Shown piece after piece: positions 17,281 through 25,100 of a DNA stretch of 64,000 bases. The DNA is from Spartobacteria bacterium (lineage in GTDB: Bacteria > Verrucomicrobiota > Verrucomicrobiia > Chthoniobacterales > UBA10450), in assembly GCA_003134785.1 (NCBI GenBank), contig PLCN01000007.1, positions 1-64,000 on the forward strand, given 5' to 3'. The number at the start of each line of letters is the position of its first letter. Within the stretch, counting starts at the first letter, position 1. The translations under genes were made by a program, and so were the position numbers. The notes beneath the pieces were generated by a model. The model was not told where the DNA came from. It searched no databases and saw nothing but the letters and a program-made list of their open reading frames with translations.

Positions 17281-18297
17281 CTACAGCGGATAGAAGTAGA
17301 GCTTCTTCTGGCCGAAATCGATGATCGTGCCGTTCTTCCCCAGAATGTCCATCCCGAGCAGGCCGATGATTTTGCCGCGGCTGCTATCGTAAAATGCGAA
17401 CCGCCCAACACGCAAATCAGGCGCACGCACATTGACCCCCGCGATCCGGAATGAGCCGAGATTGGTCAGCTTCGTCCGCGTCTCAGCGCCGGCAGCGTCG
17501 ATGAGCAGGTTGCGTGAGCTGTACATTCGCGCCTTCATTTGCGGGCTGAAACGCTCGTCCACCGTGGCAAAGGTGGCGCCGGTATCGACGAACATTGCGC
17601 CCGGCGCGCCGTTGATCTCCACGGCCACCAGACAGTGATTGCGAATAATCGCGAATGGAACACCGGCCAGCCCTGCAGCCTTCAGCGCCCCGCCGATCAC
17701 GGCCCGGCGTCCCGTCCCCGGCGGACGGAGATAAAGACGCAGGTTCTGCAGATCGATGATGGCGGAGCACGTACTTAGGAATCCCGAACCGATGAAACCG
17801 TCGGCATTTATATTGTGGTGGGTGTAGGAATGCTGCAGGCCTCCGATCGTTCCGAAGAAAATGGGCACCTGCCGCATGAGCACGTTGCCCAGGGAGACTG
17901 TGTCGGCCACGCCTTTCTTGAAGCCTAACATTTCCTGGCCGCTCGCGGATCGGCCGAACCGATTCACCCCTTGCACGGGCGAATGCAGGACCGTCCCAAA
18001 CTCGCTCTCCACGGTAATGCCTTCGTCCGACCAGCCGGTGTCAACGATCAGGCGGGCCTTGCGTCCATTGATCGTGGCCGACACCGTGAGGGTGTTGGGC
18101 TCCGGTCGCTGCAACTCGACCATTCCGTAGCCGTCGCGCCGCAAAACCTCCAGCGAGATGCGGGCGTTGGCCGTGACGGCAAAGAAACAGATTGCCGAAT
18201 TTAGTAGAAGAAGCAGGGCAATCTGCTTGCGAAAATGTCGGGTCACGGTCCTCCGCGAATTACGATTGAGTCCAGGGATGCGTGTCAGGGGGAACAT
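17281..18297 (-). CDS. Exported tandem retropepsin-like aspartic protease
   Basis: 338 aa with an N-terminal hydrophobic segment (about 26-43, LLLLLNSAICFFAV...ANA) preceded by a basic stretch, so either a long signal peptide or a membrane anchor. Two retropepsin-like halves carry the catalytic motifs LIVDTGWSD (first) and MFVDTGATF (second). Both keep the Asp-Thr-Gly triad, and a LLGMDILG flap-end signature follows the second. Single-chain tandem bacterial retropepsins could work as an internal dimer. It lies upstream of the pilM operon on the same strand and shares its upstream motif, so a role in processing exported or pilus proteins is conceivable but unproven. The gene ends in CTG-TAG. 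Confidence 0.8.
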   Translation of the reverse strand: MFPLTRIPGLNRNSRRTVTRHFRKQIALLLLLNSAICFFAVTANARISLEVLRRDGYGMVELQRPEPNTLTVSATINGRKARLIVDTGWSDEGITVESEFGTVLHSPVQGVNRFGRSASGQEMLGFKKGVADTVSLGNVLMRQVPIFFGTIGGLQHSYTHHNINADGFIGSGFLSTCSAIIDLQNLRLYLRPPGTGRRAVIGGALKAAGLAGVPFAIIRNHCLVAVEINGAPGAMFVDTGATFATVDERFSPQMKARMYSSRNLLIDAAGAETRTKLTNLGSFRIAGVNVRAPDLRVGRFAFYDSSRGKIIGLLGMDILGKNGTIIDFGQKKLYFYPL

Positions 18298-18305
18298 TTG
18301 ATCGG

Positions 18306-18363
18306 GAGGATTCTACAATTCGGCCCCCTCACGCCAGCCTAAAACTGCGGAAAAGGACAGATG
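18306..18363 (-). promoter_or_regulatory. Conserved upstream motif P2 (retropepsin)
   Basis: Partner of P1. On the minus strand CTGGCG, 16 nt, TAGAAT resembles a sigma-70 type -35/-10 pair, with the -10 about 18 nt before the ATG (start codon 8 nt after the conserved block). One single-base indel separates it from P1. Confidence 0.55.
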
Positions 18364-18406
18364 GGGGTCGTAGACCACCGCGATAAATGCGGTCCTAATA
18401 GAATGG

Positions 18407-18901
18407 TCAGGAGCCCATTTGCTCCATCGCCTTGTGCATCTCCTCCGGAGTGACATCCCTGACATGGGTGCCGATCGACCATTGATGACCGAAAGGGTCT
18501 TCCAGCTTGCCGTAGCGATCGCCCCAGAACATGTCGTCGAGCGGCATGGTGACCTTCGCGCCCGCGCGCACTGCTTGCTCGAAGGCGGCATCCGCGTTCT
18601 CGACGTAGAGATGAATCGTGACGGGCGAACCTTTGAGATGTTTCGGACCGTAGGAATTCCAGTTTGGGTTCTCGTCGTTGAGCATTATGACTGAATTGCC
18701 GATGCGGATGCTGGCATGCATCAGCTTGCCGTCCGAGCCCAGCATGCGGCTGAGTTCGACCGCACCGAAAGCCTTCTGGTAGAATTCGACCGCATCGGTC
18801 GCCCCCGCACAAATCAGGTGCGGCGTTACCGTGTGCATGCCCTCAGGAATCGGTCTGACCGAGGGGTTCGTGCTGTTATTTTCCTTACCGGTTGGGTTCA
18901 T
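18407..18901 (-). CDS. VOC-family (PhnB/glyoxalase-like) protein
   Basis: 164 aa from ATG 18901, which has the best ribosome site in the window (AAGGAGG, 5 nt before the start); the 33-codon upstream extension is discarded for that reason. The sequence shows the PhnB-type pattern: PHLICAGATDAVEFYQKAFGAVE, HASIRIGNSVIMLND, VTIHLYVENADAAFEQAVRAGA, FWGDRYGKLEDPFGHQW. These proteins have the paired beta-alpha-beta-beta-beta fold of the vicinal oxygen chelate superfamily and act on small molecules in the cytoplasm. The substrate cannot be read from the sequence. It stands alone on the minus strand. Confidence 0.85.
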   Translation of the reverse strand: MNPTGKENNSTNPSVRPIPEGMHTVTPHLICAGATDAVEFYQKAFGAVELSRMLGSDGKLMHASIRIGNSVIMLNDENPNWNSYGPKHLKGSPVTIHLYVENADAAFEQAVRAGAKVTMPLDDMFWGDRYGKLEDPFGHQWSIGTHVRDVTPEEMHKAMEQMGS

Positions 18902-18996
18902 GGCTCCTCCTTCTCTTAGTTTGAGTTCGTCGTGTGATGCGGTGAAGCTACAGTGACGAATGACGAGGGGCGAGTGACAAGCGGAAAGATCGACGG

Positions 18997-19284
18997 TCAT
19001 CGTCCTTCGCCGACTTCGGCGGAGAGCCGGAACTCGACCAGGGTGGATGGTTCCTTCGAATAATCCTTCTGCGAATCGATGGCGTAAGGATGCCAGGTAA
19101 AGGAGAAGAGGCGTTCGGGTTCCATCTTCTGCACGACCGCTTCAAATTTTAGATGCTCGTAACCGGGATAGGTGATGTGGCCCCGCGAGGTTTGATCGGG
19201 AACGAAGGGCGCCTCCAGGTTGACCGGGAACCTCTTCGAGAATTCCCGGTAGTCAGTCAAAGCCCACCAGACTCGCGCGATCGG
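18997..19284 (-). pseudogene. SRPBCC/AHSA1-like pseudogene fragment
   Basis: The frame encodes ARVWWALTDYREFSKRF, then GHITYPGYEHLKFEAVV and PERLFSFTWHPYAIDS, the central part of SRPBCC (activator of Hsp90 ATPase-like) proteins. The first N-terminal strand is missing, cut off by palindromic element I1. The second half, including the long C-terminal helix, is replaced by unrelated sequence before a stop. With about 95 of the usual roughly 150 residues left it is a remnant. Confidence 0.7.
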
Positions 19285-19287
19285 CCA

Positions 19288-19336
19288 CCGCCTACAGGAT
19301 GCGGAGATTCGGCGGTCATAGACCGCCGCTACAGAA
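19288..19336. repeat. Palindromic element I1
   Basis: Core GGCGGTCATAGACCGCC hairpin followed by GCTACAGAA; a related CCGCCTACAGGA arm lies at the left. It abuts the broken 5' end of the SRPBCC remnant. Sister copy at 25038-25063; partial matches near 18366, 20668 and 38166. Confidence 0.7.
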
Positions 19337-19426
19337 GGCGATGCAATTCGACGGTCATTGGCGCTGCCTCCCAATCGCAAAACCCTTTGCTGAATCCAAA
19401 TTGAAGGCGAACTCCGTCTCATAGTC

Positions 19427-20665
19427 ATGACAAGCATTCGCTCGATCTCTTCCAGGTTATTGATTTCCATTTTCCCGGCGATCGTCCTCTTGACGGCAGC
19501 GGCCCTAGCGGAGGCCGCGCCGCAAAGTCTTTCGCTCGAGATCAAAGAGGGAAAACTTGCGGGTCCGGGCGCGGAGGTCATCCGGCCCGAATTGGCCAAG
19601 GCGCAATTTATTCTCTTTGGCGAAGATCACGGTTTCGCGGATTCGCCGATTGTCCTGCGCGCCATCGCACGCGAGGCGCGGCCGTTCGGTTTCAAGTATC
19701 ACGTGGTCGAGGTCGGGCCGCTTTCCACCGCCATGATCCGCGAAAAACTGGCGTACGATGGCACTCCGGGATTGCACCAATTGGTCCACGAGGTTCCGCT
19801 GGGAATTCCTTTTCTTTCGTTGAAAGACGATGCGGAACTGGCCAGTGACTTTCTCGGGCATGACTCCAAAGGGAAGCCATACCTCTGGGGGATCGATCAG
19901 GAATTTATTGGCTCGCCTCCGTTTCATTTAAAACGCCTGGTGGAAATCGCGCCTAACGAGTCCGCGCGCGCGGCCGCCGGGAAGCTGCTCGCGGAAGAGA
20001 AGGACGCGGCGGAAAAAGGAGCGCAGGACAAATTCCTGCTCACGCGCTTCCACGAAACGGATTTCGCCGCACTGGACGTCCAGTTCAAAGGACAAGCCGA
20101 AGCGCAAAATATCATTGCGGAATTGAAAGAGAGTGCCGCTGTCTATCAACTTTGGATGAGCGGTCACAATTACGAAAACAATGCGCGCCGCGCACGGCTG
20201 CTCGCGAAAAATTTCCTGGCTAATTACAAGTCGGCGGCCGAGCCCCAGCCCAAGATCGTATTCAAGATGGGCCTGGAGCATGTGGCGCTCGGCACCACGA
20301 CCATCAACACGATTGATCTGGGCACGCTGGCGACATCCATCGCACGAGTGAATGGCCAGACGGCCTTGCGGATCGCTTTTCTACCCACGGGCGGACACAA
20401 CACTGCTTTTGCGCCAAAGCCTGGGAATCCCGCCAGCGTTCAGGTCTATGACAGCACGGAGACGAAGGAATTCTTCGCGGCCATAGGACTCGATGCTGCG
20501 GCGCTCCCGAAGGATGGCTGGACGCTGGTGCCGCTGGAACCGATCCGCCAATCGCTCGATACCAAGGGCATCGACGCTCTCAAACCGTTCTCGCGCTTTA
20601 CGCTGCTCGGATACGATTACGTTATCACCACGCCGGACGCGAAGGCGGGCGTATCGCTCTATTGA
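19427..20665 (+). CDS. Exported EreA/ChaN-like protein of unknown substrate
   Basis: 412 aa. Signal peptide with core LLISIFPAIVLLTAAALAEAA. The mature part opens with a FILFGEDHGFADSPIVLRAIA motif. This Glu-x-x-His-type start, with later FHETDF, WMSGHNYENN and FLPTGGHN, is the pattern of the erythromycin-esterase-like/ChaN/TraB fold, in which such His/Glu residues form the active site. The protein is periplasmic or secreted, which argues against a cytoplasmic antibiotic esterase. Substrate unknown. It is transcribed away from the SRPBCC remnant and ends 184 bp before the convergent paiB gene. Confidence 0.65.
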   Translation: MTSIRSISSRLLISIFPAIVLLTAAALAEAAPQSLSLEIKEGKLAGPGAEVIRPELAKAQFILFGEDHGFADSPIVLRAIAREARPFGFKYHVVEVGPLSTAMIREKLAYDGTPGLHQLVHEVPLGIPFLSLKDDAELASDFLGHDSKGKPYLWGIDQEFIGSPPFHLKRLVEIAPNESARAAAGKLLAEEKDAAEKGAQDKFLLTRFHETDFAALDVQFKGQAEAQNIIAELKESAAVYQLWMSGHNYENNARRARLLAKNFLANYKSAAEPQPKIVFKMGLEHVALGTTTINTIDLGTLATSIARVNGQTALRIAFLPTGGHNTAFAPKPGNPASVQVYDSTETKEFFAAIGLDAAALPKDGWTLVPLEPIRQSLDTKGIDALKPFSRFTLLGYDYVITTPDAKAGVSLY

Positions 20666-20849
20666 AACGGTCGTAGTGCGCCGCTACGAATCCAACGCGG
20701 TCAATCGATTGAGATTTTTTTCCGGCCCCCGCGATCAATTCTTTTTCGATCGCCGGCCAGCGATCGTGGGCCTTGCCGCCTACCCGCAAGCCGGCTACGG
20801 TGTAACCGGTGGAGGCAACATCTTCGTAAAACCGGAACCAAGAGCAGCG

Positions 20850-21488
20850 TTACGGCCGCTCTTGAAAGACTTGCGCCTTACGCTTCCTCATTTCTTCGGC
20901 GATCGTCCGGGCGTCGCCGCCTTCAGCGTGCAACTTCTCGATGATGTTATCATAACTCTGTTCGTCGCGGTTTTGGCTCAGCTTGAAAACATTCTCGAGC
21001 TCCCGCACTTCCATCTCGAAAGCGACGATCGCGTTTTTCAAGGAATCGACATAGGCCTTCGGCAAGTGGCGGAAGAGGGCGGGCGAATTTTCGTCATTCT
21101 CGAAGCGGGCCGTGGTTTGTTCGAGGATCCTCAAAAGCTCCGATTCGCCGAGGAACCGGATTTTACCGCGAGCATGCACGCTCATGTAATTCCAGGTGGA
21201 ACCGGTCTGCGGATTCGAATACCAGCGCGCGCTCACATAAGTGTGCGCCCCCGAAAAGACACAAAGCGCCTCGCTATTTTCCTGAAACGCTTTGTGATGA
21301 TCGGTATTTCGCATCATGTGCCCGCGCAGAAAGAGGCGCTCGCCTTCTCGCCCGTGAACCAAGACCGGTACTTGCGTCGCGACCGGCACGCGATCGCCGG
21401 AGCCAATCAACATGGCAAACGGATGTTGGTGGATAAAATCGAGGACGGCCTGCCGCTCTCTCTCCTTAAAGTAAGGCAAATCGTACAT
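20850..21488 (-). CDS. paiB: PaiB-like FMN-binding negative regulator
   Basis: 212 aa from ATG 21488, the usual PaiB length; the 103-codon upstream extension crosses a palindromic element and is rejected. Family features: MYDLPYFKE start, QVPVLVHGREGERLFLRGHMMRNTDHHKAF (flavin-binding split barrel), FSGAHTYVSARWY and a C-terminal helical part rich in Glu/Lys. PaiB of Bacillus subtilis represses sporulation and protease genes; in other bacteria the role is unclear and may be an oxidoreductase-like function. There is no PaiA acetyltransferase neighbour. The frame stays open in phase past the stop to about 20690 (see findings). Confidence 0.85.
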   Translation of the reverse strand: MYDLPYFKERERQAVLDFIHQHPFAMLIGSGDRVPVATQVPVLVHGREGERLFLRGHMMRNTDHHKAFQENSEALCVFSGAHTYVSARWYSNPQTGSTWNYMSVHARGKIRFLGESELLRILEQTTARFENDENSPALFRHLPKAYVDSLKNAIVAFEMEVRELENVFKLSQNRDEQSYDNIIEKLHAEGGDARTIAEEMRKRKAQVFQERP

Positions 21489-21579
21489 GATGATTACTTT
21501 GCCTTGGAATTTAATTGGGGGCCAGAACGCGTGCTCAGAAAAAGTAGGCAAGAACGTCGCCGGCCGTTGGCTGGAAGAT

Positions 21580-21625
21580 GGTTTTGGTGACGCCAAAACC
21601 AACGCGCGGGACACGCGCGCTACCC
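21580..21625. repeat. Partial palindromic element G2
   Basis: GGTTTTGGTGACGCCAAAACC hairpin followed by CGCGCGGGACACGCGCGCTACCC, one arm of the family seen complete at 49917-50048. Confidence 0.6.
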
Positions 21626-21710
21626 AGGCGAATGCACCACGGGTAGACGCTCTGCTTTCTTCCCAGAAATTTTGCTGGCGTTCGCGACGTTTCGGAGGAG
21701 AATTCTCGCC

Positions 21711-22193
21711 ATGGCCAAACGCGCACTCTTCGCCGTCGCTGGATTTTTTGGGCTGTGTTTTTCGTTGTCCGCGCTGCCGACCCAGAGCCCGGAACAATAC
21801 CTTTTCGAGGGCAACACGTTGAACCGTCCATTTCTCGGGCTTGCGCCACTCTCGCTCGCGGATCAGGAGCGCGTTTCATTCATGAGTGCTTTCACGTGGC
21901 AAACGCCGGTGGATTTTCTTCCACCTTTCAACCCGCCTGAGCCGCAGGACGCAGAGGTTTCAACGACGTCCGAGCGCAGGAATTCGGCCGATCGCTCCGT
22001 TGAAATGCGCGCTCCGGATCGGTTTTATTTCAGCGGACAAATGGGCTTCCTTTACGGAACATCCAGCGGCAAATACGGTCGCACCGATTTTCAATCCTAC
22101 ATTTTCGGAACCGTGGGGACTGACAAATTCTCCATCACCGCCGGCGTACTCCATCAGGAGTCGAGCGGACACGTTCCGCGCTGGGGCCGATAA
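21711..22193 (+). CDS. Hypothetical exported protein
   Basis: ATG 21711 has GGAGGAG 10 nt upstream. 160 aa with a clear signal peptide (MAKRALFAVAGFFGLCFSLSALP). The mature part has a Pro-rich stretch (LPPFNPPEP) and a C-terminal segment with alternating aromatic/Gly pattern (FYFSGQMGFLYGTSSGKYGR...). That pattern suggests beta-strands but is too short for a complete barrel. I do not recognise a family and assign no function. It is followed by 21 bp and a convergent NTF2-like gene. Confidence 0.7.
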   Translation: MAKRALFAVAGFFGLCFSLSALPTQSPEQYLFEGNTLNRPFLGLAPLSLADQERVSFMSAFTWQTPVDFLPPFNPPEPQDAEVSTTSERRNSADRSVEMRAPDRFYFSGQMGFLYGTSSGKYGRTDFQSYIFGTVGTDKFSITAGVLHQESSGHVPRWGR

Positions 22194-22214
22194 GCTCCGC
22201 GGCCCGCCTTAGGG

Positions 22215-22691
22215 TTACGGCACCGGGGTAGGTGTGGGCGTATTCGGGATCGCTGTAGCCTGCCAGCCAACTGCCTGCCATTTGCCGTTCCGTTTCAGGA
22301 ACGTGCCGGTGTTCAGATAATTGGTGATCGTTTTCGCCCCCGCTTTCTCCGTCGTGGCCACCAGACGAAAGGCGACAATGGCGGTGTCGCCGTATTGCTG
22401 AATGCGAACGTCTTCCGCGGTGTAAACGTTGGTCTCGTCGCCTGGCTTCGCCGACCCCTCCTCGCGCAACTCGCGCATGATGTCCGCTTTGCCTTTACGG
22501 CGGCCTTTCGCCGAGGTGTAGATCAAGTCATCCGCCCAAAAGCGGTCGTGCATTGCGCTGTCGTTGCGGCCGGCGCCGGCTAGGAAATCTCTTAGGAGCT
22601 TCGTGAGTTCGCCCGCGTCCGGCGCGTTCTGCCCGCGGAGTCCGCCGGCAACGCAGAGCAGCAATGTGGCAGAGAGAAGAATTTGTTTCAT
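22215..22691 (-). CDS. Exported NTF2-like (DUF4440-type) protein
   Basis: 158 aa from ATG 22691, which starts a signal peptide (MKQILLSATLLLCVAGGLRG); the ORF is open to 22748 but the extra residues are not leader-like. The mature domain has the SnoaL/DUF4440 pattern: ELTKLLRDFLAGAGRNDSAMHDRFWADDLIYTSAKG, RIQQYGDTAIVAFRLVAT and FLKRNGKWQAVGWQATAI, a cone-shaped alpha+beta fold with a pocket. It ends in a short Thr/Pro tail. Such periplasmic proteins are often of unknown function; ligand binding is the likely activity. Confidence 0.75.
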   Translation of the reverse strand: MKQILLSATLLLCVAGGLRGQNAPDAGELTKLLRDFLAGAGRNDSAMHDRFWADDLIYTSAKGRRKGKADIMRELREEGSAKPGDETNVYTAEDVRIQQYGDTAIVAFRLVATTEKAGAKTITNYLNTGTFLKRNGKWQAVGWQATAIPNTPTPTPVP

Positions 22692-22865
22692 GGGATTGAA
22701 GCAGTGATCAGGGACAACTGACGCGTGGCAAGCGAAAAGTGGCCGCATCTTTGGTGACAGGCTGCGTCTTTTTCCTGCGTCGGGCCGATTGGAGCGCGAT
22801 AGATTTCTTGTGTAACCGAGTCGCTCCCGCCGCTGTCACATAAGAAGGCGGTGGACCGAAATTTT

Positions 22866-23237
22866 ATGGGAGCAACTCTGAAGATTTTGGCGGTGGACGA
22901 CGAGCCGGCAATTGGCGCTTCGCTCTCTTTTATTTTCGAACGCCCCCGCTATGAGCTGACCAGCGCCCGCAATGGTAACGACGCGCTGGCTCGGCTTTCA
23001 GCCGATCCTGCTCCCTACGACGTGATCATCACCGATAACGAGATGCCGCACCTTTCAGGCGTGGAACTGGTGCGTGCGCTGCGCCAACGGAGCTTCCGCG
23101 GCAAGATCATGGTCTTATCGGGCCACCTCACCGACGAAATTCGAGCTAGCTACGAGCAAATGAAGGTGGACGTCATCCTCGACAAGCCCTTCGATGTTCA
23201 CGAACTGCGCCACACGCTGGATCTCTTGGTGGCCTGA
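22866..23237 (+). CDS. Single-domain response regulator (receiver only)
   Basis: 123 aa from ATG 22866; an in-frame GTG at 22851 with AAGAAGG close by is an alternative start. Receiver residues are all present: acidic pair D11/D12, phospho-acceptor D57 (DVIITDNEMPHLSG), S85 in the Thr/Ser switch position and K107 (DKPF). There is no output domain, so it works as a phosphorelay or protein-interaction switch, like CheY- or Spo0F-type proteins. No histidine kinase is encoded nearby, so the partner must be elsewhere. Confidence 0.85.
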   Translation: MGATLKILAVDDEPAIGASLSFIFERPRYELTSARNGNDALARLSADPAPYDVIITDNEMPHLSGVELVRALRQRSFRGKIMVLSGHLTDEIRASYEQMKVDVILDKPFDVHELRHTLDLLVA

Positions 23238-23353
23238 GTATTGCCGTCACTCTGCGTTCGGCCGATCTGTAAAAGGTTGGGCTTTCATTTAATAGTTGGC
23301 AGGTTATCTCATGCTTTTATGCTTCGTCGCAGGATGCTTGATTTTGCAGTGCC

Positions 23354-23863
23354 ATGAACTTGCCGTTATCCACTCTTCCTCGAACCAACTCCGACGATCG
23401 CTGGAAGTTTCTGCGCGATGTCCTGGTCTTTCAACTCAAGATGTTTCTCGATAATGTGCGCGGCTTCGCGCTGATGCCAGTCTCACTGGCCGCGGCGCTG
23501 ATCGACCTTTTCTATCGAGGTGAACGCGAAGGCGCGCTTTTCTACAGGGTGCTGAGGTGGGGCTTGCACAGCGAAATGGTGATCGATGTCTACAGCGCGA
23601 TCGAGCATCACGAAGCGAGCGATTTCAAAATAAGCAGGAACTATACGGTGGATGGCGTCATCGCTCGGCTGGAGGGCGTGGTGGTGCGCGAAGTGGAGAA
23701 GGGTGGCACGGCGGCCACCGTCAAAGCCGCGATGGATCGCGCGATCGACCAGTTTCACGCTGAAACGGGTGGCGCGCGTGACGCGGTCGTGCGCACGGCG
23801 GAGAAACTGCGGAGCAAGTTCGATCGCGACGCCGACGGGAAAGATTCGGCGGATTCATCATGA
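23354..23863 (+). CDS. Conserved-looking hypothetical protein coupled to an HD hydrolase
   Basis: 169 aa. The N-terminal half has an aromatic/Leu-rich stretch with a short hydrophobic segment (GFALMPVSLAAALIDLFYRG, about 37-56) that could associate with membrane. The C-terminal half is amphipathic helix (EKGGTAATVKAAMDRAIDQF...) and ends in an Asp/Ser-rich tail. The stop TGA overlaps the ATG of the next gene (ATGATGA arrangement, 4-bp overlap), so the two are translationally coupled and may act together. I do not recognise the family. Confidence 0.7.
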   Translation: MNLPLSTLPRTNSDDRWKFLRDVLVFQLKMFLDNVRGFALMPVSLAAALIDLFYRGEREGALFYRVLRWGLHSEMVIDVYSAIEHHEASDFKISRNYTVDGVIARLEGVVVREVEKGGTAATVKAAMDRAIDQFHAETGGARDAVVRTAEKLRSKFDRDADGKDSADSS

Positions 23864-24444
23864 TGCTTGCCGACCGCGCCTTAGCCCTCCTGCATGAATG
23901 GGTCCAATCTGAAAGCTTGCGGCGCCATTGCTACGCGGTCGCTGATTCGACGCGGCATTTCGCGCAGTTGCGGGGCGCGGATGCGGATTTATGGGAAGCG
24001 GTCGGACTGCTTCACGACATGGATTACGAGCGGCATCCGAACCAGGATCAAAGTCCCACCGAAGGACACCCTTTTGTGGGAGTAGCCAGCCTGCGCGAGC
24101 AGGGATGGAGTGATGAGGTTTGCCGCGCGATTCTTTCGCACGCGGATTATTCGCGCGTCACGCGCCAGACGCCGCTCGAGCAAACGCTTTACGCGGTGGA
24201 TGAACTGAGCGGTTTCGTGATGGCGGTCGCGCGAGTGCGACCATCCAAGAGTATCCATGAGGTGGACGTGGCCGCGGTGAAGAAGAAGATGAAGGACAAA
24301 GCCTTTGCGCGCGCCGTGAACCGCGATGACATCGTGCGCGGAGCAGCGGAGTTGCAGATGCCGCTGGAGGAAGTAATCGCCGGTGTGATCGCGGCGCTGA
24401 CAGGTGATGCGGAGAGGCTGGGACTTGCGGGAACCGCGAGCTGA
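23860..24444 (+). CDS. HD-domain metal-dependent phosphohydrolase
   Basis: 194 aa. HD motif residues are visible: H23 region, HD at 52-53 (GLLHDMDYE), ILSHADYS and a YAVDELSGF aspartate. This is the set expected of an HD superfamily phosphohydrolase. Proteins of this size and pattern are annotated as HDIG-type hydrolases acting on nucleotides or phosphorylated small molecules; the exact substrate is not predictable. Coupled to the preceding unknown gene by a 4-bp overlap. Confidence 0.8.
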   Translation: MMLADRALALLHEWVQSESLRRHCYAVADSTRHFAQLRGADADLWEAVGLLHDMDYERHPNQDQSPTEGHPFVGVASLREQGWSDEVCRAILSHADYSRVTRQTPLEQTLYAVDELSGFVMAVARVRPSKSIHEVDVAAVKKKMKDKAFARAVNRDDIVRGAAELQMPLEEVIAGVIAALTGDAERLGLAGTAS

Positions 24445-24518
24445 TACAATTCAGACGAAAGGCGACCCGCCGGTTTAGGGCGCGGGTTAAGCGATAGCTC
24501 AGCAACACCGTGGACCGG

Positions 24519-24932
24519 CTAAAAGACCCACGGATTTATAGGACGCAATATATTGAAGGCACATGGCATTCGAACCTGGACAAACGTCCCCGGTTTGAAT
24601 TGCCACCTTTTGAAGGCGGTCGTCGCGTAGCCATCGAGCAATTTGCTGCCGGTGCTGGTTTCAATTTCGACGCGTGCAACTCCGCCTGTTATTTTATCGA
24701 TGTAGAGCAGATAGATTCCGGCTCCGGTGATCTTTGATCGTTGTGCCTCCATCGGATACTCGGGACGCACCGAGAAAGAGGTATATTGCTTCAGCTCTTT
24801 TTCGGACATCTCACTCTTGTGTCCGTCTTTCCAAACGACGCGGACGCGATCCGGTTCTGCCGCGGTGACTCCCGGTCCGCCCCAGATTACGAGAACGAAC
24901 GCCGAGAAGACGACGAAGAGGCGCGCTAACAT
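24519..24932 (-). CDS. Exported TonB C-terminal domain protein
   Basis: 137 aa from ATG 24932 (an in-frame TTG lies 9 nt earlier). Signal peptide MLARLFVVFSAFVLVIWGG...TAA, then a single TonB_C-like domain: RPEYPMEAQRSKITGAG (the usual PxYPxxAxxxxxxG opening), VEIETSTGSKLLDGYATTAFKRWQF and KPG. There is no proline-rich spacer or membrane anchor of classical TonB, so it is a stand-alone periplasmic domain. Such proteins are common in this phylum and have no firm function; energy transduction is not implied. Confidence 0.75.
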   Translation of the reverse strand: MLARLFVVFSAFVLVIWGGPGVTAAEPDRVRVVWKDGHKSEMSEKELKQYTSFSVRPEYPMEAQRSKITGAGIYLLYIDKITGGVARVEIETSTGSKLLDGYATTAFKRWQFKPGTFVQVRMPCAFNILRPINPWVF

Positions 24933-25037
24933 CAAGAGCAAGGACAGCTAATTGCAAGCTGCTTGTCAACTCAGCAGGTGGGACGCTGGAGCGGTTGAAA
25001 GGTGAAGCGATGCAGGGCGTGCCTCCGCGCGAACAGT

Positions 25038-25063
25038 CGGCGGTCATAGACCGCCGCTACAGA
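25038..25063. repeat. Palindromic element I2
   Basis: CGGCGGTCATAGACCGCCGCTACAGA, nearly identical to I1 (19311-19335). It lies 38 bp downstream (minus-strand sense) of the tricorn-like gene. Confidence 0.7.
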
Positions 25064-25100
25064 AAAAGTGCGACTCTGTAACGTCTCCGGCAAAGCCGAC

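Noticed and set aside
18902..19000. N-terminal extension of the VOC gene
   Set aside because: The strong AAGGAGG site right before ATG 18901 decides the start.
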